From Sedimentitalea xiamensis (GTDB lineage Bacteria; Pseudomonadota; Alphaproteobacteria; Rhodobacterales; Rhodobacteraceae), in the NCBI RefSeq assembly GCF_030164465.1, contig NZ_JASNJE010000008.1:62001-126000 (forward strand): DNA of 64,000 bases, written 5' to 3'. This document shows, piece after piece, positions 35,777 through 43,615 of the stretch. Below the pieces are notes generated by a model. The model was given only the letters and a program-made list of their open reading frames with translations, was not told the DNA's origin and ran no database searches. Each line of letters opens with the position of its first letter. Positions within the stretch are counted from its first letter, which is position 1. The translations under genes were made by a program, and so were the position numbers.

Positions 35777-37015
35777 TTATGCGGCTTTGGCTTCGCTACG
35801 GCCCAGATCGTGCAAGGATTGCGCCAGCTTGGCGATTTCCTTGCGCAGCGGGTTCTTGCCTGCGTTGGTGGCCAGGGGAAGGCCGTGATCCGCCCCTTGC
35901 GTCACCTGCTTGCCGCCGTCGGGCAACTGCAGGTCTATGGAAATTCCGAGGCTTTCGGCCATGCGCTTGACGCGGCTTTTCCCGGAAAGATCGGTGAACT
36001 TCGGCGCCCGGTTCAGGGCGAACCGCAGTTTCTGAAACGGCAGGTCCTCGGATTGAAGCGCCCGTTTCAGGCGCAGGGCGTTCTGCGCGGAGCGCATGTC
36101 CAGTTCCATCATCGCGAAATAGACATGCGCGGTCTGAAGAACGGTTTCGGACCATTGGACGAGCGTTGACGGCATGTCGATCACGACATAGTCGAAATGG
36201 CTGCGCGCCATCGCGATCACGCGGTCGATGTCTTCGGAGGTCACGATGTCCAGCGGCAGCATGTCCGACGGAGCCGTCAGGACCTGGAGCTTGTCCTGGA
36301 ACCCGAGCAGGGCCTGCCCGAAGATCTCATCGTCCATGTTCTCGGTGTCCGACAGCATCTCGAACACGGTGTCGCGCCGGGCCAGATCCAGATAGGTGGC
36401 CACCGATCCGTATTGCAGATCCAGGTCGAGCAGGCAGACGCTGGGCGCCTTGTCGCCGTCTATCAGCGCCAGTTCCCAAGCGAGATTGACCGCCAGGGTG
36501 GTCGATCCGACACCGCCGGCAAGCCCGTGCACGACGACCACTGCGCCTTCCTTGGATGACCCTGATTTCAGTTGATGTGTATTGTGCTGCACCGGAAGGG
36601 GGTCCGGTTCGGGGGCGTTCAACCGCTCGATCGCGGATTTCAGTTCGTTTTCGGGCAGCGGATAGGGCACGAATTCATCCGCCCCCTGGCGCAACAACTG
36701 ATGCAGCGAGGCGGGCGTAACATCTTCGGCGATCAGGATGACGCGAATGCCGCGCGCCTTGGCCTGGGCGATGATTTCCCCCATGAGAACGAGATTGTCC
36801 TCATCGTCGGAATCCAGGGCGAGCGCGACGAATTCGAGCGTGTCGGCTTCGGGCTGGCCGAAGAACGCCAACGCCTCGGCAAATCCCAGGTCGCCCCAGC
36901 TTTCGCCAAGCGCGGCTTCCATGTCTTCGATCAGGAGGTCGAAGTTCTGAACATCCCGGCTGATCGTGCAGGCGACGATCGGGTTCAATTCGGGGTGTGG
37001 TGGTCCACTGCTCAT
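35777..37015 (-). CDS. cpaE: Tad pilus localisation protein CpaE/TadZ
   Basis: ParA/MinD-like protein with an atypical receiver domain in front, 412 residues. The receiver-like part spans about 10-130. The ATPase part begins at VVVHGLAGGVGSTTLAVNLAW (about 160-180), where the signature lysine of the KGGVGKT P-loop is replaced and the last lysine is serine; this variation is known in TadZ proteins and may slow hydrolysis. CpaE marks the cell pole for pilus assembly. The start ATG 37015 has GAGGAAAGAGG just upstream; the frame extends further but without family sequence. Confidence 0.92.
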   Translation of the reverse strand: MSSGPPHPELNPIVACTISRDVQNFDLLIEDMEAALGESWGDLGFAEALAFFGQPEADTLEFVALALDSDDEDNLVLMGEIIAQAKARGIRVILIAEDVTPASLHQLLRQGADEFVPYPLPENELKSAIERLNAPEPDPLPVQHNTHQLKSGSSKEGAVVVVHGLAGGVGSTTLAVNLAWELALIDGDKAPSVCLLDLDLQYGSVATYLDLARRDTVFEMLSDTENMDDEIFGQALLGFQDKLQVLTAPSDMLPLDIVTSEDIDRVIAMARSHFDYVVIDMPSTLVQWSETVLQTAHVYFAMMELDMRSAQNALRLKRALQSEDLPFQKLRFALNRAPKFTDLSGKSRVKRMAESLGISIDLQLPDGGKQVTQGADHGLPLATNAGKNPLRKEIAKLAQSLHDLGRSEAKAA

Positions 37016-37212
37016 TGCCTCTTTCCTCAATACCAAGGCTGGGCAGGGCAGTGCGGGCTTGGCCCGTTCTATGCTGTCCTGCTGTCGCCAGCGTGCGGCC
37101 GGTTTTGGTCGCACGTCACCTCATGAGGACAATTTGCGTGGCAATCTGGGCGAGATTTAGGCCAAAAAACCCCAATTGTAGGGAATCGAGATACGATCCC
37201 GCCCGATCGGGG

Positions 37213-37845
37213 CTATTGTGTTTGCCCGAATCCGCCGGTGTCGGTGCGGCGGGTCAGGCCGTCGACCGGTTTCGCGCTTTCAACATATTCGCGATAGATG
37301 ATCTGGGCGTATTTCCCATCCAGGACCGTGGGGTGGCGGGCGAGGAAGCCAGCGACTTCGGTGACGCTGCGGCGGTTGGCCCGCTCGGGGCCGGGAGTGT
37401 CGATGACGGGACGGGTCTTGCCATAGGACACCAGCGAATTCAGGCGCGACCGGCTGATGCCGCGGGTCGACAGGTATTGAACCACCGCGTTCGCCCGGCG
37501 CTTTCCCAGGCCGTAGTTGTAGGATTTCGTGCCGACGTTGTCGGTGAACCCGTAGACATTGAACCTGACCTCCGGGAACTGGCGGATCCAGTCGGCCTGG
37601 CGGTCCAGGATCTGTCGGGCCGCGCCATCGAGATGGTCGCTGTCGAAGGCGAAGTTCACTGTCGTCGGGATTTCGCGGGCGAACCGTTCTCCCAGAGCGA
37701 TGGCATAACTCTGGTCGCCGCGCATGACGAGCGCGTTGTTCATGGTCGCATTGCCGAACTCACCGGTTCTGACGAAATCGCCGGCCTCCCGTGCGCATCC
37801 AGACAAGGCAAGGCTCATACCCGCCATGAGAACCAATTTCTTCAT
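37213..37845 (-). CDS. OmpA-domain lipoprotein of the tad locus
   Basis: Exported protein of 210 residues with lipobox ALSGC (cysteine 17) and an OmpA-C peptidoglycan-binding domain (about 60-160: VNFAFDSDHL, VYGFTDNVGTKSYNYGLGKRRAN). The C-terminal tail (about 165-210) is of unknown fold. It takes the place where CpaD would be expected in other tad loci, and probably ties the secretin CpaC to the cell wall. It lies 16 bases after the cpaC stop, in the same operon. The ATG 37845 opens the signal peptide; the longer reading adds twelve polar residues. Confidence 0.85.
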   Translation of the reverse strand: MKKLVLMAGMSLALSGCAREAGDFVRTGEFGNATMNNALVMRGDQSYAIALGERFAREIPTTVNFAFDSDHLDGAARQILDRQADWIRQFPEVRFNVYGFTDNVGTKSYNYGLGKRRANAVVQYLSTRGISRSRLNSLVSYGKTRPVIDTPGPERANRRSVTEVAGFLARHPTVLDGKYAQIIYREYVESAKPVDGLTRRTDTGGFGQTQ

Positions 37846-37861
37846 GTTTCCGTCCTCTCGC

Positions 37862-39289
37862 CTAGTCCATGACATAGCCATAGGACCCGCTGAAATCCTG
37901 CTTCGCCACCTCGTTCGCAGCGCTGTTCCTGCCGCCTCCGACCCTGCTCATCTTTCCGAACAAGAAGAGCTCGCTTTCGCTGGGCGGGGTGACGCGATCC
38001 GTCGGCAGGGCCAGCGCCTCGCCACGGGTCGGCATGACCAGATGCGCGGTGACGATGATGACCAACTCTGTCTGCTTGCGCGAATAGTCCGCGCTGCGGA
38101 ACAGGGCGCCGAGGACCGGAACGTCGCCAAGCCAGGGCAGTTGGGATGCGTTGTCGAGGAACTCGTCTTCGATGAGCCCGGCGATGGCAAAGCTTTCGCC
38201 ATCCCGCATTTCGACCGTGGTCGATGTTTCGCGGCGCGAAAAAGCGGGGACCGTCAGGTCGTTGATGTCGACGCCGAGCGTCGGGTCGATCGAGGATACC
38301 GCCGCCATCAGTTCAAGATTGATGACATCCTTGTCAACGACGCGGGGGACGAAGTTCAGTTCGATGCCGAACGGCTTATATTCCACCGAGAACAGCCCGT
38401 CGCGCTGCGCCACCGGGATCGGGAATTCTCCGCCGGCGAGGAATTTCGCCTCCTGCCCGGACAGGGCCGAAAGGTTCGGCTCCGCAAGGGTGCGCACGAC
38501 TCCCTTCTTCTCCAGCGCTTCAATCAGAAGTCCCACCTGGACGGATCCGGCGTTGAAGCCGAACAGGATAGCGCCGGTATTGTCGTTGGCGAGAGGCAGG
38601 TTGCCCTGGTTCACACCATTGGAGTTTCCGAGCTGGTTGCTGAACCGGCCGGTTCCGGCATTGACACCTGCATCGCCGCTGAGAATGCTGCCGTTGAAAC
38701 CAAGCGAGGAGCTGAGCGATTTCGAGACCGAGCGTTGCATCTCGGCGAACCGGACCTTCAGCATCACCTGCTGCACGCCGCCGACGCTCATCAGGTTGGA
38801 CACCCGTTCCGGCGCATAGCGTTCCGCAAGGTCCAGGGCGCGCTGCAATCTGGCCGAACTCGACACCACGCCGGACAGCACTATGCCGTCATTCGCGGTG
38901 CGGACCTCGATCTTTTCGCCCGGAAGGATCTGCCGCAGACGTTCCTTGAATTCGGTCACATCGGCCGCGACCCGGACGTTGACGTTCGTGATCAGGCGGC
39001 CGGTGTTGTCCAGCAAGGTCAGGGTGGTCAGACCGGGCGACTTGCCCAGCACATAGATCGTGCGGTCCGAAAGCGTTGAAATGTCCGCAATGCCGGGATT
39101 GGCGATGCTCAGTTCCGCAAAGGGCACGTCGCTTTCCACCACGACGGCCCGGTTCATCGGAACATCCAGCGTTGCCTCGGTCCCTTTCTTGACCACCGTC
39201 ACGGTCTCTGCCTGCGCGGCGCCGATGAGCGGCCCGCACATCAAGGAAAGCCCGAACAGGGCCGCCTTCAGGAGTCTTTCAATTGTCAT
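37862..39289 (-). CDS. cpaC: Tad pilus secretin CpaC/RcpA
   Basis: Outer-membrane channel for the Flp pilus, 475 residues. A signal peptide (about 1-27, ending GAAQA) precedes an N-terminal secretin domain, a BON-like segment (about 95-165) and the secretin core (about 240-420) with ALEKKGVVRTLAEPNLSALSGQEAKFLAGGEFPIP. I chose ATG 39289 because GGAGAGGCAGG lies right before it; a GTG at 39310 would add seven residues. It is separated from cpaB by 193 bases of noncoding DNA. Confidence 0.94.
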   Translation of the reverse strand: MTIERLLKAALFGLSLMCGPLIGAAQAETVTVVKKGTEATLDVPMNRAVVVESDVPFAELSIANPGIADISTLSDRTIYVLGKSPGLTTLTLLDNTGRLITNVNVRVAADVTEFKERLRQILPGEKIEVRTANDGIVLSGVVSSSARLQRALDLAERYAPERVSNLMSVGGVQQVMLKVRFAEMQRSVSKSLSSSLGFNGSILSGDAGVNAGTGRFSNQLGNSNGVNQGNLPLANDNTGAILFGFNAGSVQVGLLIEALEKKGVVRTLAEPNLSALSGQEAKFLAGGEFPIPVAQRDGLFSVEYKPFGIELNFVPRVVDKDVINLELMAAVSSIDPTLGVDINDLTVPAFSRRETSTTVEMRDGESFAIAGLIEDEFLDNASQLPWLGDVPVLGALFRSADYSRKQTELVIIVTAHLVMPTRGEALALPTDRVTPPSESELFLFGKMSRVGGGRNSAANEVAKQDFSGSYGYVMD

Positions 39290-39482
39290 GTGACCTGCCT
39301 CTCCGATCACGCCTCATTGTCGGGTCTTGTCGCCCGGTCTTCGATCCAATCTGCGTCAGTTCGATATTTTTTGCAAGAATCAAAGGTTTCCGGTAATTTC
39401 CTTATGTGGATATCCGGCAACAATAGGAAAAGCGGGGCATGCAACTTACACGCCCCGGTTGTGCTAACGTCTTGTAGTTGTG

Positions 39483-40340
39483 TCAGTTTGTGCAGGGGAT
39501 CGGGATGTCGACGACTTCCGCTCCGCGGCGGGTCCGGATCGTGCAAACCTGTTTTTCGATCTGTTTCGGAGCGATTTCGAGATCGCCCAGACCCAGCAAC
39601 GAACGCTGATTGACCTCGATGGCGGAAGCGATCGTGTCGTCCTGGGCCCCCACGAGCGCAAGCGACAGCTTGCCGGTGGATTGCGCTTGTGCCAGGGCGG
39701 CGACCTGTTCCGGGCTGGCGGAGACGGTTACGGTCCGGGCAATCGTCGCGCCGCTCTGATCGGCCCCGGCGCTTTGATCGACGGCGATCAGGGGCACGTT
39801 GGCTTCGATCAGGCGGGTCACGTCGCCGCGCGCGCCTTCCACGGCGCTGGCGACGCTGCCGGTCCAGTAGACGTCGACACGGTCGCCGGGGCGCAGGAAG
39901 CCGGACACGCCGGACGCCACGTCGACCTTGATCGCGAACGCCCGCATGCCGCGTTCGAGCTGCGAGGTCAGCCCGGCGTCCTCGCCGGGTTTCGTCACCT
40001 TGACCAGCATGATGGCCTCATCCTTTTCCATCGTGCGCAGGACCACCCGGAATTCGTTGATCTCCGGCGGGAACAGAACGCTGGCATCGGTAAAGGCCCC
40101 TTCGGGAATGGCGTTTTCCGGCCAGCGCACCTGGCGGACATCCTCTGGTGTCAGGGGTTCGCCGTATTTCAGGTCGCGGGAGGCGACAAAGACCTCGACC
40201 GTGGGCACGATCTCGGCGCGGGCCGCGCGTTCCTTTTGCAGTTCCGTCTGATAGGCCGTGATGTATTTCTTCGCCATCATCACGGCGCCGCCCGCCAGGG
40301 CGATTCCGACGATCAGAACCAATCCAAATACCGCTCGCAT
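39483..40340 (-). CDS. cpaB: Flp pilus assembly protein CpaB
   Basis: Periplasmic/inner-membrane anchored assembly protein, 285 residues, with an N-terminal membrane helix (about 3-23) and a SAF domain (about 50-115: VEVFVASRDLKYGEPLTPEDVR) followed by the RcpC/CpaB domain with RGMRAFAIKVDVASGVSGFLRPGD. It stabilises the secretin during pilus assembly. It is the first gene of the operon after flp; the 355-base gap in between holds several palindromes, suggesting a separate promoter. Confidence 0.92.
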   Translation of the reverse strand: MRAVFGLVLIVGIALAGGAVMMAKKYITAYQTELQKERAARAEIVPTVEVFVASRDLKYGEPLTPEDVRQVRWPENAIPEGAFTDASVLFPPEINEFRVVLRTMEKDEAIMLVKVTKPGEDAGLTSQLERGMRAFAIKVDVASGVSGFLRPGDRVDVYWTGSVASAVEGARGDVTRLIEANVPLIAVDQSAGADQSGATIARTVTVSASPEQVAALAQAQSTGKLSLALVGAQDDTIASAIEVNQRSLLGLGDLEIAPKQIEKQVCTIRTRRGAEVVDIPIPCTN

Positions 40341-40462
40341 TGTCTTGTCCTCTTTTTGTGGCGCCGAAGTGATCCCGGTGCCGTTGTGCTTGTCACATGA
40401 CGCTCAATAGCCTTGCCCCGGTTTGTGGCGAAATCCGGGAACGACAGCGGCCAAGTTCGGGC

Positions 40463-40476
40463 ATTTGCCGGCAAAT
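40463..40476. promoter_or_regulatory. 14-bp palindrome in the flp-cpaB spacer
   Basis: ATTTGCCGGCAAAT, about 125 bases upstream of cpaB, flanked and partly overlapped by direct repeats of AAATCCGGGA. A candidate operator for the tad operon; no regulator is known. Confidence 0.4.
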
Positions 40477-40556
40477 CCGGGAGGTGCCACGATCGCACGG
40501 CGGTTGCCGGGAGAGCCTTCTGGCCCTGGCCGGGATTTCAGGAGTTTCTGTCAGGA

Positions 40557-40577
40557 TCGTCGATATCGCATCGACGA
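40557..40577. promoter_or_regulatory. 7-7-7 dyad in the flp-cpaB spacer
   Basis: TCGTCGA and TCGACGA in inverted orientation with seven bases between. It may be an operator or part of the folded 3' region of the flp transcript. Confidence 0.35.
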
Positions 40578-40639
40578 GAGCGCCGGACAGCGGTCCGGGT
40601 ATCGGCAGCCCATCGGGAAAGGTTGCGCGAAAACGGGTG

Positions 40640-40671
40640 CGGGTTGCTCCGCGGGGACACGGAACAACCCG
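40640..40671 (-). terminator. Hairpin downstream of flp
   Basis: A 12-bp stem with one mismatch (CGGGTTGCTCCG with CGGAACAACCCG) and an 8-base loop, 24 bases after the flp stop on the minus strand, with a short T-run a few bases on. It likely ends or attenuates the flp transcript so that pilin is made in excess of the machine. Confidence 0.5.
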
Positions 40672-40695
40672 AAATCTTGCAGGACGTGACCCAGT

Positions 40696-40875
40696 TTACT
40701 GGGGCGCCTTGGTGCCGATGAACGTTCCCGTTGCGGTGGTCACGGCTTCGGTGTTGGTCTTGATCGACGTGAAGGCCACTGCGGCCAGACCGACGACGGC
40801 TGCGGTCAGAACGACCCAGTCGACGGTCACGGCGCCATATTCACTGTCGCGGAACTTCTTGAAGAATTTAATCAT
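40696..40875 (-). CDS. flp: Flp-type pilin
   Basis: Major pilin of the Tad system, 59 residues. A basic leader (MIKFFKKFRDSEYG) ends in the glycine cut by CpaA; the mature part starts AVTVDWVVLTAAVVGLAAV and is a single hydrophobic helix with a short polar tail. The usual glutamate at position +5 is aspartate here (D19). The start ATG 40875 has GGAGGG in front; an extension to 40926 adds no leader-like sequence. It lies at the head of the tad locus, diverging from the lytic transglycosylase gene. Confidence 0.92.
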   Translation of the reverse strand: MIKFFKKFRDSEYGAVTVDWVVLTAAVVGLAAVAFTSIKTNTEAVTTATGTFIGTKAPQ

Positions 40876-41228
40876 TGATTGTCCCTCCATAGGATCACTG
40901 GTTGATTGTCCGACCTCGTCGCGCAAGTTGGGCTGTCTTTCTCTCGTGACCCGTGCCCGCCGTGGTATGAGGACATATAGAAGGGTCGGGGTGGCAGGAT
41001 TTGGGCGGAAAAACGGAAAATGCCGCCACAGTTGCGGATTTCGCAGGAAATTTCATAACTAACTGAAAAGTTGGAAAAAATTCTTCCATGCGGAATTCTC
41101 CGGGCGCGCAGGCGATGCAATCCGGTGTCAACTATGGCAAAATCGACAGATTTCCCGCGCATTTTCTGGCAATTGCGCGGGTTTTCCCGAACTGTCGAAA
41201 AAAACAAGACGAGCAGCGAGGCCTGCAC
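40876..41228. other. Divergent intergenic region flp / lytic transglycosylase
   Basis: 353 bases, locally AT-rich (41040-41095), holding the flp ribosome site on one side and a terminator-like hairpin on the other (41154-41185). I see no gene and no clear promoter match. Confidence 0.5.
41154..41185 (+). terminator. Terminator-like hairpin in the leader of the transglycosylase gene
   Basis: Stem CCCGCGCA/TGCGCGGG (41154-41161 and 41174-41181) followed by TTTT, 43 bases before the start codon. With no gene in the sense direction upstream it could act as a leader attenuator, or end antisense-derived transcripts. Confidence 0.4.
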
Positions 41229-42122
41229 ATGAAGATACTTGGGACGATCGCTCCGGCGATTGCCGTTGTCATTTGCCTGGCCGGACCGTCCAATGCCGAA
41301 CGTCTGGTGTTGCGGGAGGCAACGGAGGAGCCGGCGGACGCGGCACAGCCCGCCGCCCGGACGGAGACACCATCGGTGCGCCGCGCGCCAACCCCGTTCC
41401 CGGATTTCCAGGCGAAACGGGTGAAACCGCCGAAACCGGGAGAAACCCGGCGCATCACCATTCAGATCGATCCGAACGAACAGAAGAAGGTCGCGCTGCC
41501 GATCATCACGGAGAAGCCTGCGGCCCCGTCCGAACGGATAGGGCGGTTCACGTGGTTCTGGGATCAGGTTTCGCCGCGCATGGTCAACACCGGTCCCGGA
41601 CGTCTGCCCGAAGCGCTGAGTGCGCTCAACGCCTCCGGCAAGGTCGCGGCGCCGCGCCTTCAGGCGATGCAGGAAATCGCCAAGGCGCAGGGTGTTCCGA
41701 TTCTGATGTCCACGGTCGGGACGCGGGTCTCGCCGGCGCTGGTCCTGGCGGTCATTGCTGTGGAATCGTCAGGGCGCGCGGATGCGGTAAGCCGGGCCGG
41801 GGCTCAGGGGCTGATGCAGTTGATGCCAGACACCGCCGCCCGGTTCGGGGTGAAGAACAGCATGAAACCGGAGGAGAACATCGCCGGCGGGGTCAAGTAT
41901 CTCGACTGGCTGATGGGGGAATTCAACAACGACCCGATCCTGGTCCTGGCCGGGTACAACGCCGGCGAAGGGTCGGTCCGCAACCACGCGGGCGTGCCGC
42001 CCTATGCCGAAACGCGCGACTACGTGCCAAAGGTCCTGGCCGCTTTCCAGGTGGCCAGCGGACTCTGCGCGACCCCCCCGGAGCTGATCAGCGACGGCTG
42101 CGTCTTCGTCACCATGAACTGA
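41229..42122 (+). CDS. Lytic transglycosylase (SLT domain)
   Basis: Exported peptidoglycan lyase, 297 residues. A signal peptide (about 1-22, ending GPSNA) precedes a proline-rich linker and the C-terminal SLT domain (about 165-285). Catalytic glutamate E179 lies in VIAVESSGRADAVS; GAQGLMQLMPDTA and LAGYNAGEGSVRNH are the other family motifs. It is divergent from flp, so it may open the cell wall for the pilus machine, though this is only suggested by position. It starts at ATG 41229; the frame upstream to 41088 has no signal-peptide features. Confidence 0.9.
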   Translation: MKILGTIAPAIAVVICLAGPSNAERLVLREATEEPADAAQPAARTETPSVRRAPTPFPDFQAKRVKPPKPGETRRITIQIDPNEQKKVALPIITEKPAAPSERIGRFTWFWDQVSPRMVNTGPGRLPEALSALNASGKVAAPRLQAMQEIAKAQGVPILMSTVGTRVSPALVLAVIAVESSGRADAVSRAGAQGLMQLMPDTAARFGVKNSMKPEENIAGGVKYLDWLMGEFNNDPILVLAGYNAGEGSVRNHAGVPPYAETRDYVPKVLAAFQVASGLCATPPELISDGCVFVTMN

Positions 42123-42136
42123 CGGTCGCGGTCAGG

Positions 42137-42165
42137 AAAAAACCGGCGCGAAGGTCGCGCCGGTT
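42137..42165 (-). terminator. Strong terminator of the scoAB operon
   Basis: Perfect 11-bp stem AACCGGCGCGA/TCGCGCCGGTT (42141-42151, 42155-42165) with a 3-base loop, followed on the minus strand by TTTTTT. It lies 29 bases after the scoB stop and also faces the end of the transglycosylase gene. Confidence 0.9.
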
Positions 42166-42194
42166 CGTGGGTCTGGATCAACAGGCCCGTTCTG

Positions 42195-42818
42195 TCAGTC
42201 GACGATGTTCGCCTCTGTCGCGGCGCGCAGTTGGTCTTCGGTGACGCCGTCGGCGCATTCGACGATCCTGAGGCCGCCTTCGACCACGTCCAGCACGCCG
42301 AGGTTGGTGATGATCCGGTTCACCACGCCCTTGCCGGTGAGCGGCAGGGTGCATTCCTTCAGCACCTTGCTGTCGCCGTGCTTGTTGGTGTGGTCCATCA
42401 CCACCACCACGCGGCCGACGCCGGCGACGAGATCCATCGCGCCGCCCATGCCCTTGACCAGCTTGCCGGGGATCATCCAGTTCGCAAGGTCGCCGTTCTC
42501 GGCCACTTCCATCGCGCCTAGGATCGCCGCCGCGATCTTGCCGCCGCGGATCATCCCGAAGGACATCGCGCTGTCGAAATAGCTGGTGCGCGCCAGTTCG
42601 GTGATCGTCTGCTTGCCGGCGTTGATCAGGTCGGGGTCGATCTCCGCCTCGGTCGGGAACGGGCCCATGCCCAGCATGCCGTTTTCCGACTGCAGCGTGA
42701 TGTCCTTGTCGCCGACGTAATTCGCCACCAGCGTCGGGATGCCGATGCCGAGGTTCACATACATGCCGTCTTCGAGTTCCTGTGCCGCGCGCGCGGCCAT
42801 CTGGTTGCGGTCCCACAT
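42195..42818 (-). CDS. scoB: Succinyl-CoA:3-ketoacid CoA-transferase subunit B
   Basis: Catalytic subunit of the CoA-transferase that activates acetoacetate with succinyl-CoA, linking ketone-body or polyhydroxybutyrate breakdown to acetyl-CoA. The 207 residues carry the SENG motif with catalytic glutamate E45 in LQSENGMLGMGP and the IGIPTLVANYV start. It follows scoA after three bases. An alternative reading as another 3-oxoacid transferase is possible, since substrate choice is not visible in sequence. Confidence 0.93.
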   Translation of the reverse strand: MWDRNQMAARAAQELEDGMYVNLGIGIPTLVANYVGDKDITLQSENGMLGMGPFPTEAEIDPDLINAGKQTITELARTSYFDSAMSFGMIRGGKIAAAILGAMEVAENGDLANWMIPGKLVKGMGGAMDLVAGVGRVVVVMDHTNKHGDSKVLKECTLPLTGKGVVNRIITNLGVLDVVEGGLRIVECADGVTEDQLRAATEANIVD

Positions 42819-42821
42819 GGC

Positions 42822-43517
<696 letters not shown>

Positions 43518-43615
43518 GGAAAACTCCCCTTGGGTCGATGTCACACCGCTTGTGCCGCCCTGCAGAAAGAGAGTCAATAAACGGCGCCGACTTCGTTCCG
43601 CGGAACCATGGACAG

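Larger units (their letters stand above)
40341..40695. other. Intergenic region flp / cpaB with several dyads
   Basis: 355 bases without a supported gene. It contains two copies of AAATCCGGGA (40431-40440, 40473-40482), the perfect 14-bp palindrome ATTTGCCGGCAAAT (40463-40476), a 7-7-7 dyad TCGTCGA/TCGACGA (40557-40577) and a hairpin just after flp. It likely ends the flp transcript and starts the cpaB operon. Confidence 0.6.

Noticed and set aside
39307-39546. 79-codon frame between cpaB and cpaC
   Set aside because: No ribosome site, overlaps the 3' end of cpaB, and the composition is unlike a protein; most likely noncoding spacer.
40397-41062. 221-codon plus-strand frame across the flp region
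   Set aside because: It runs antisense through flp and its regulatory spacer, with Arg/Ser/Gly-rich sequence and no ribosome site.
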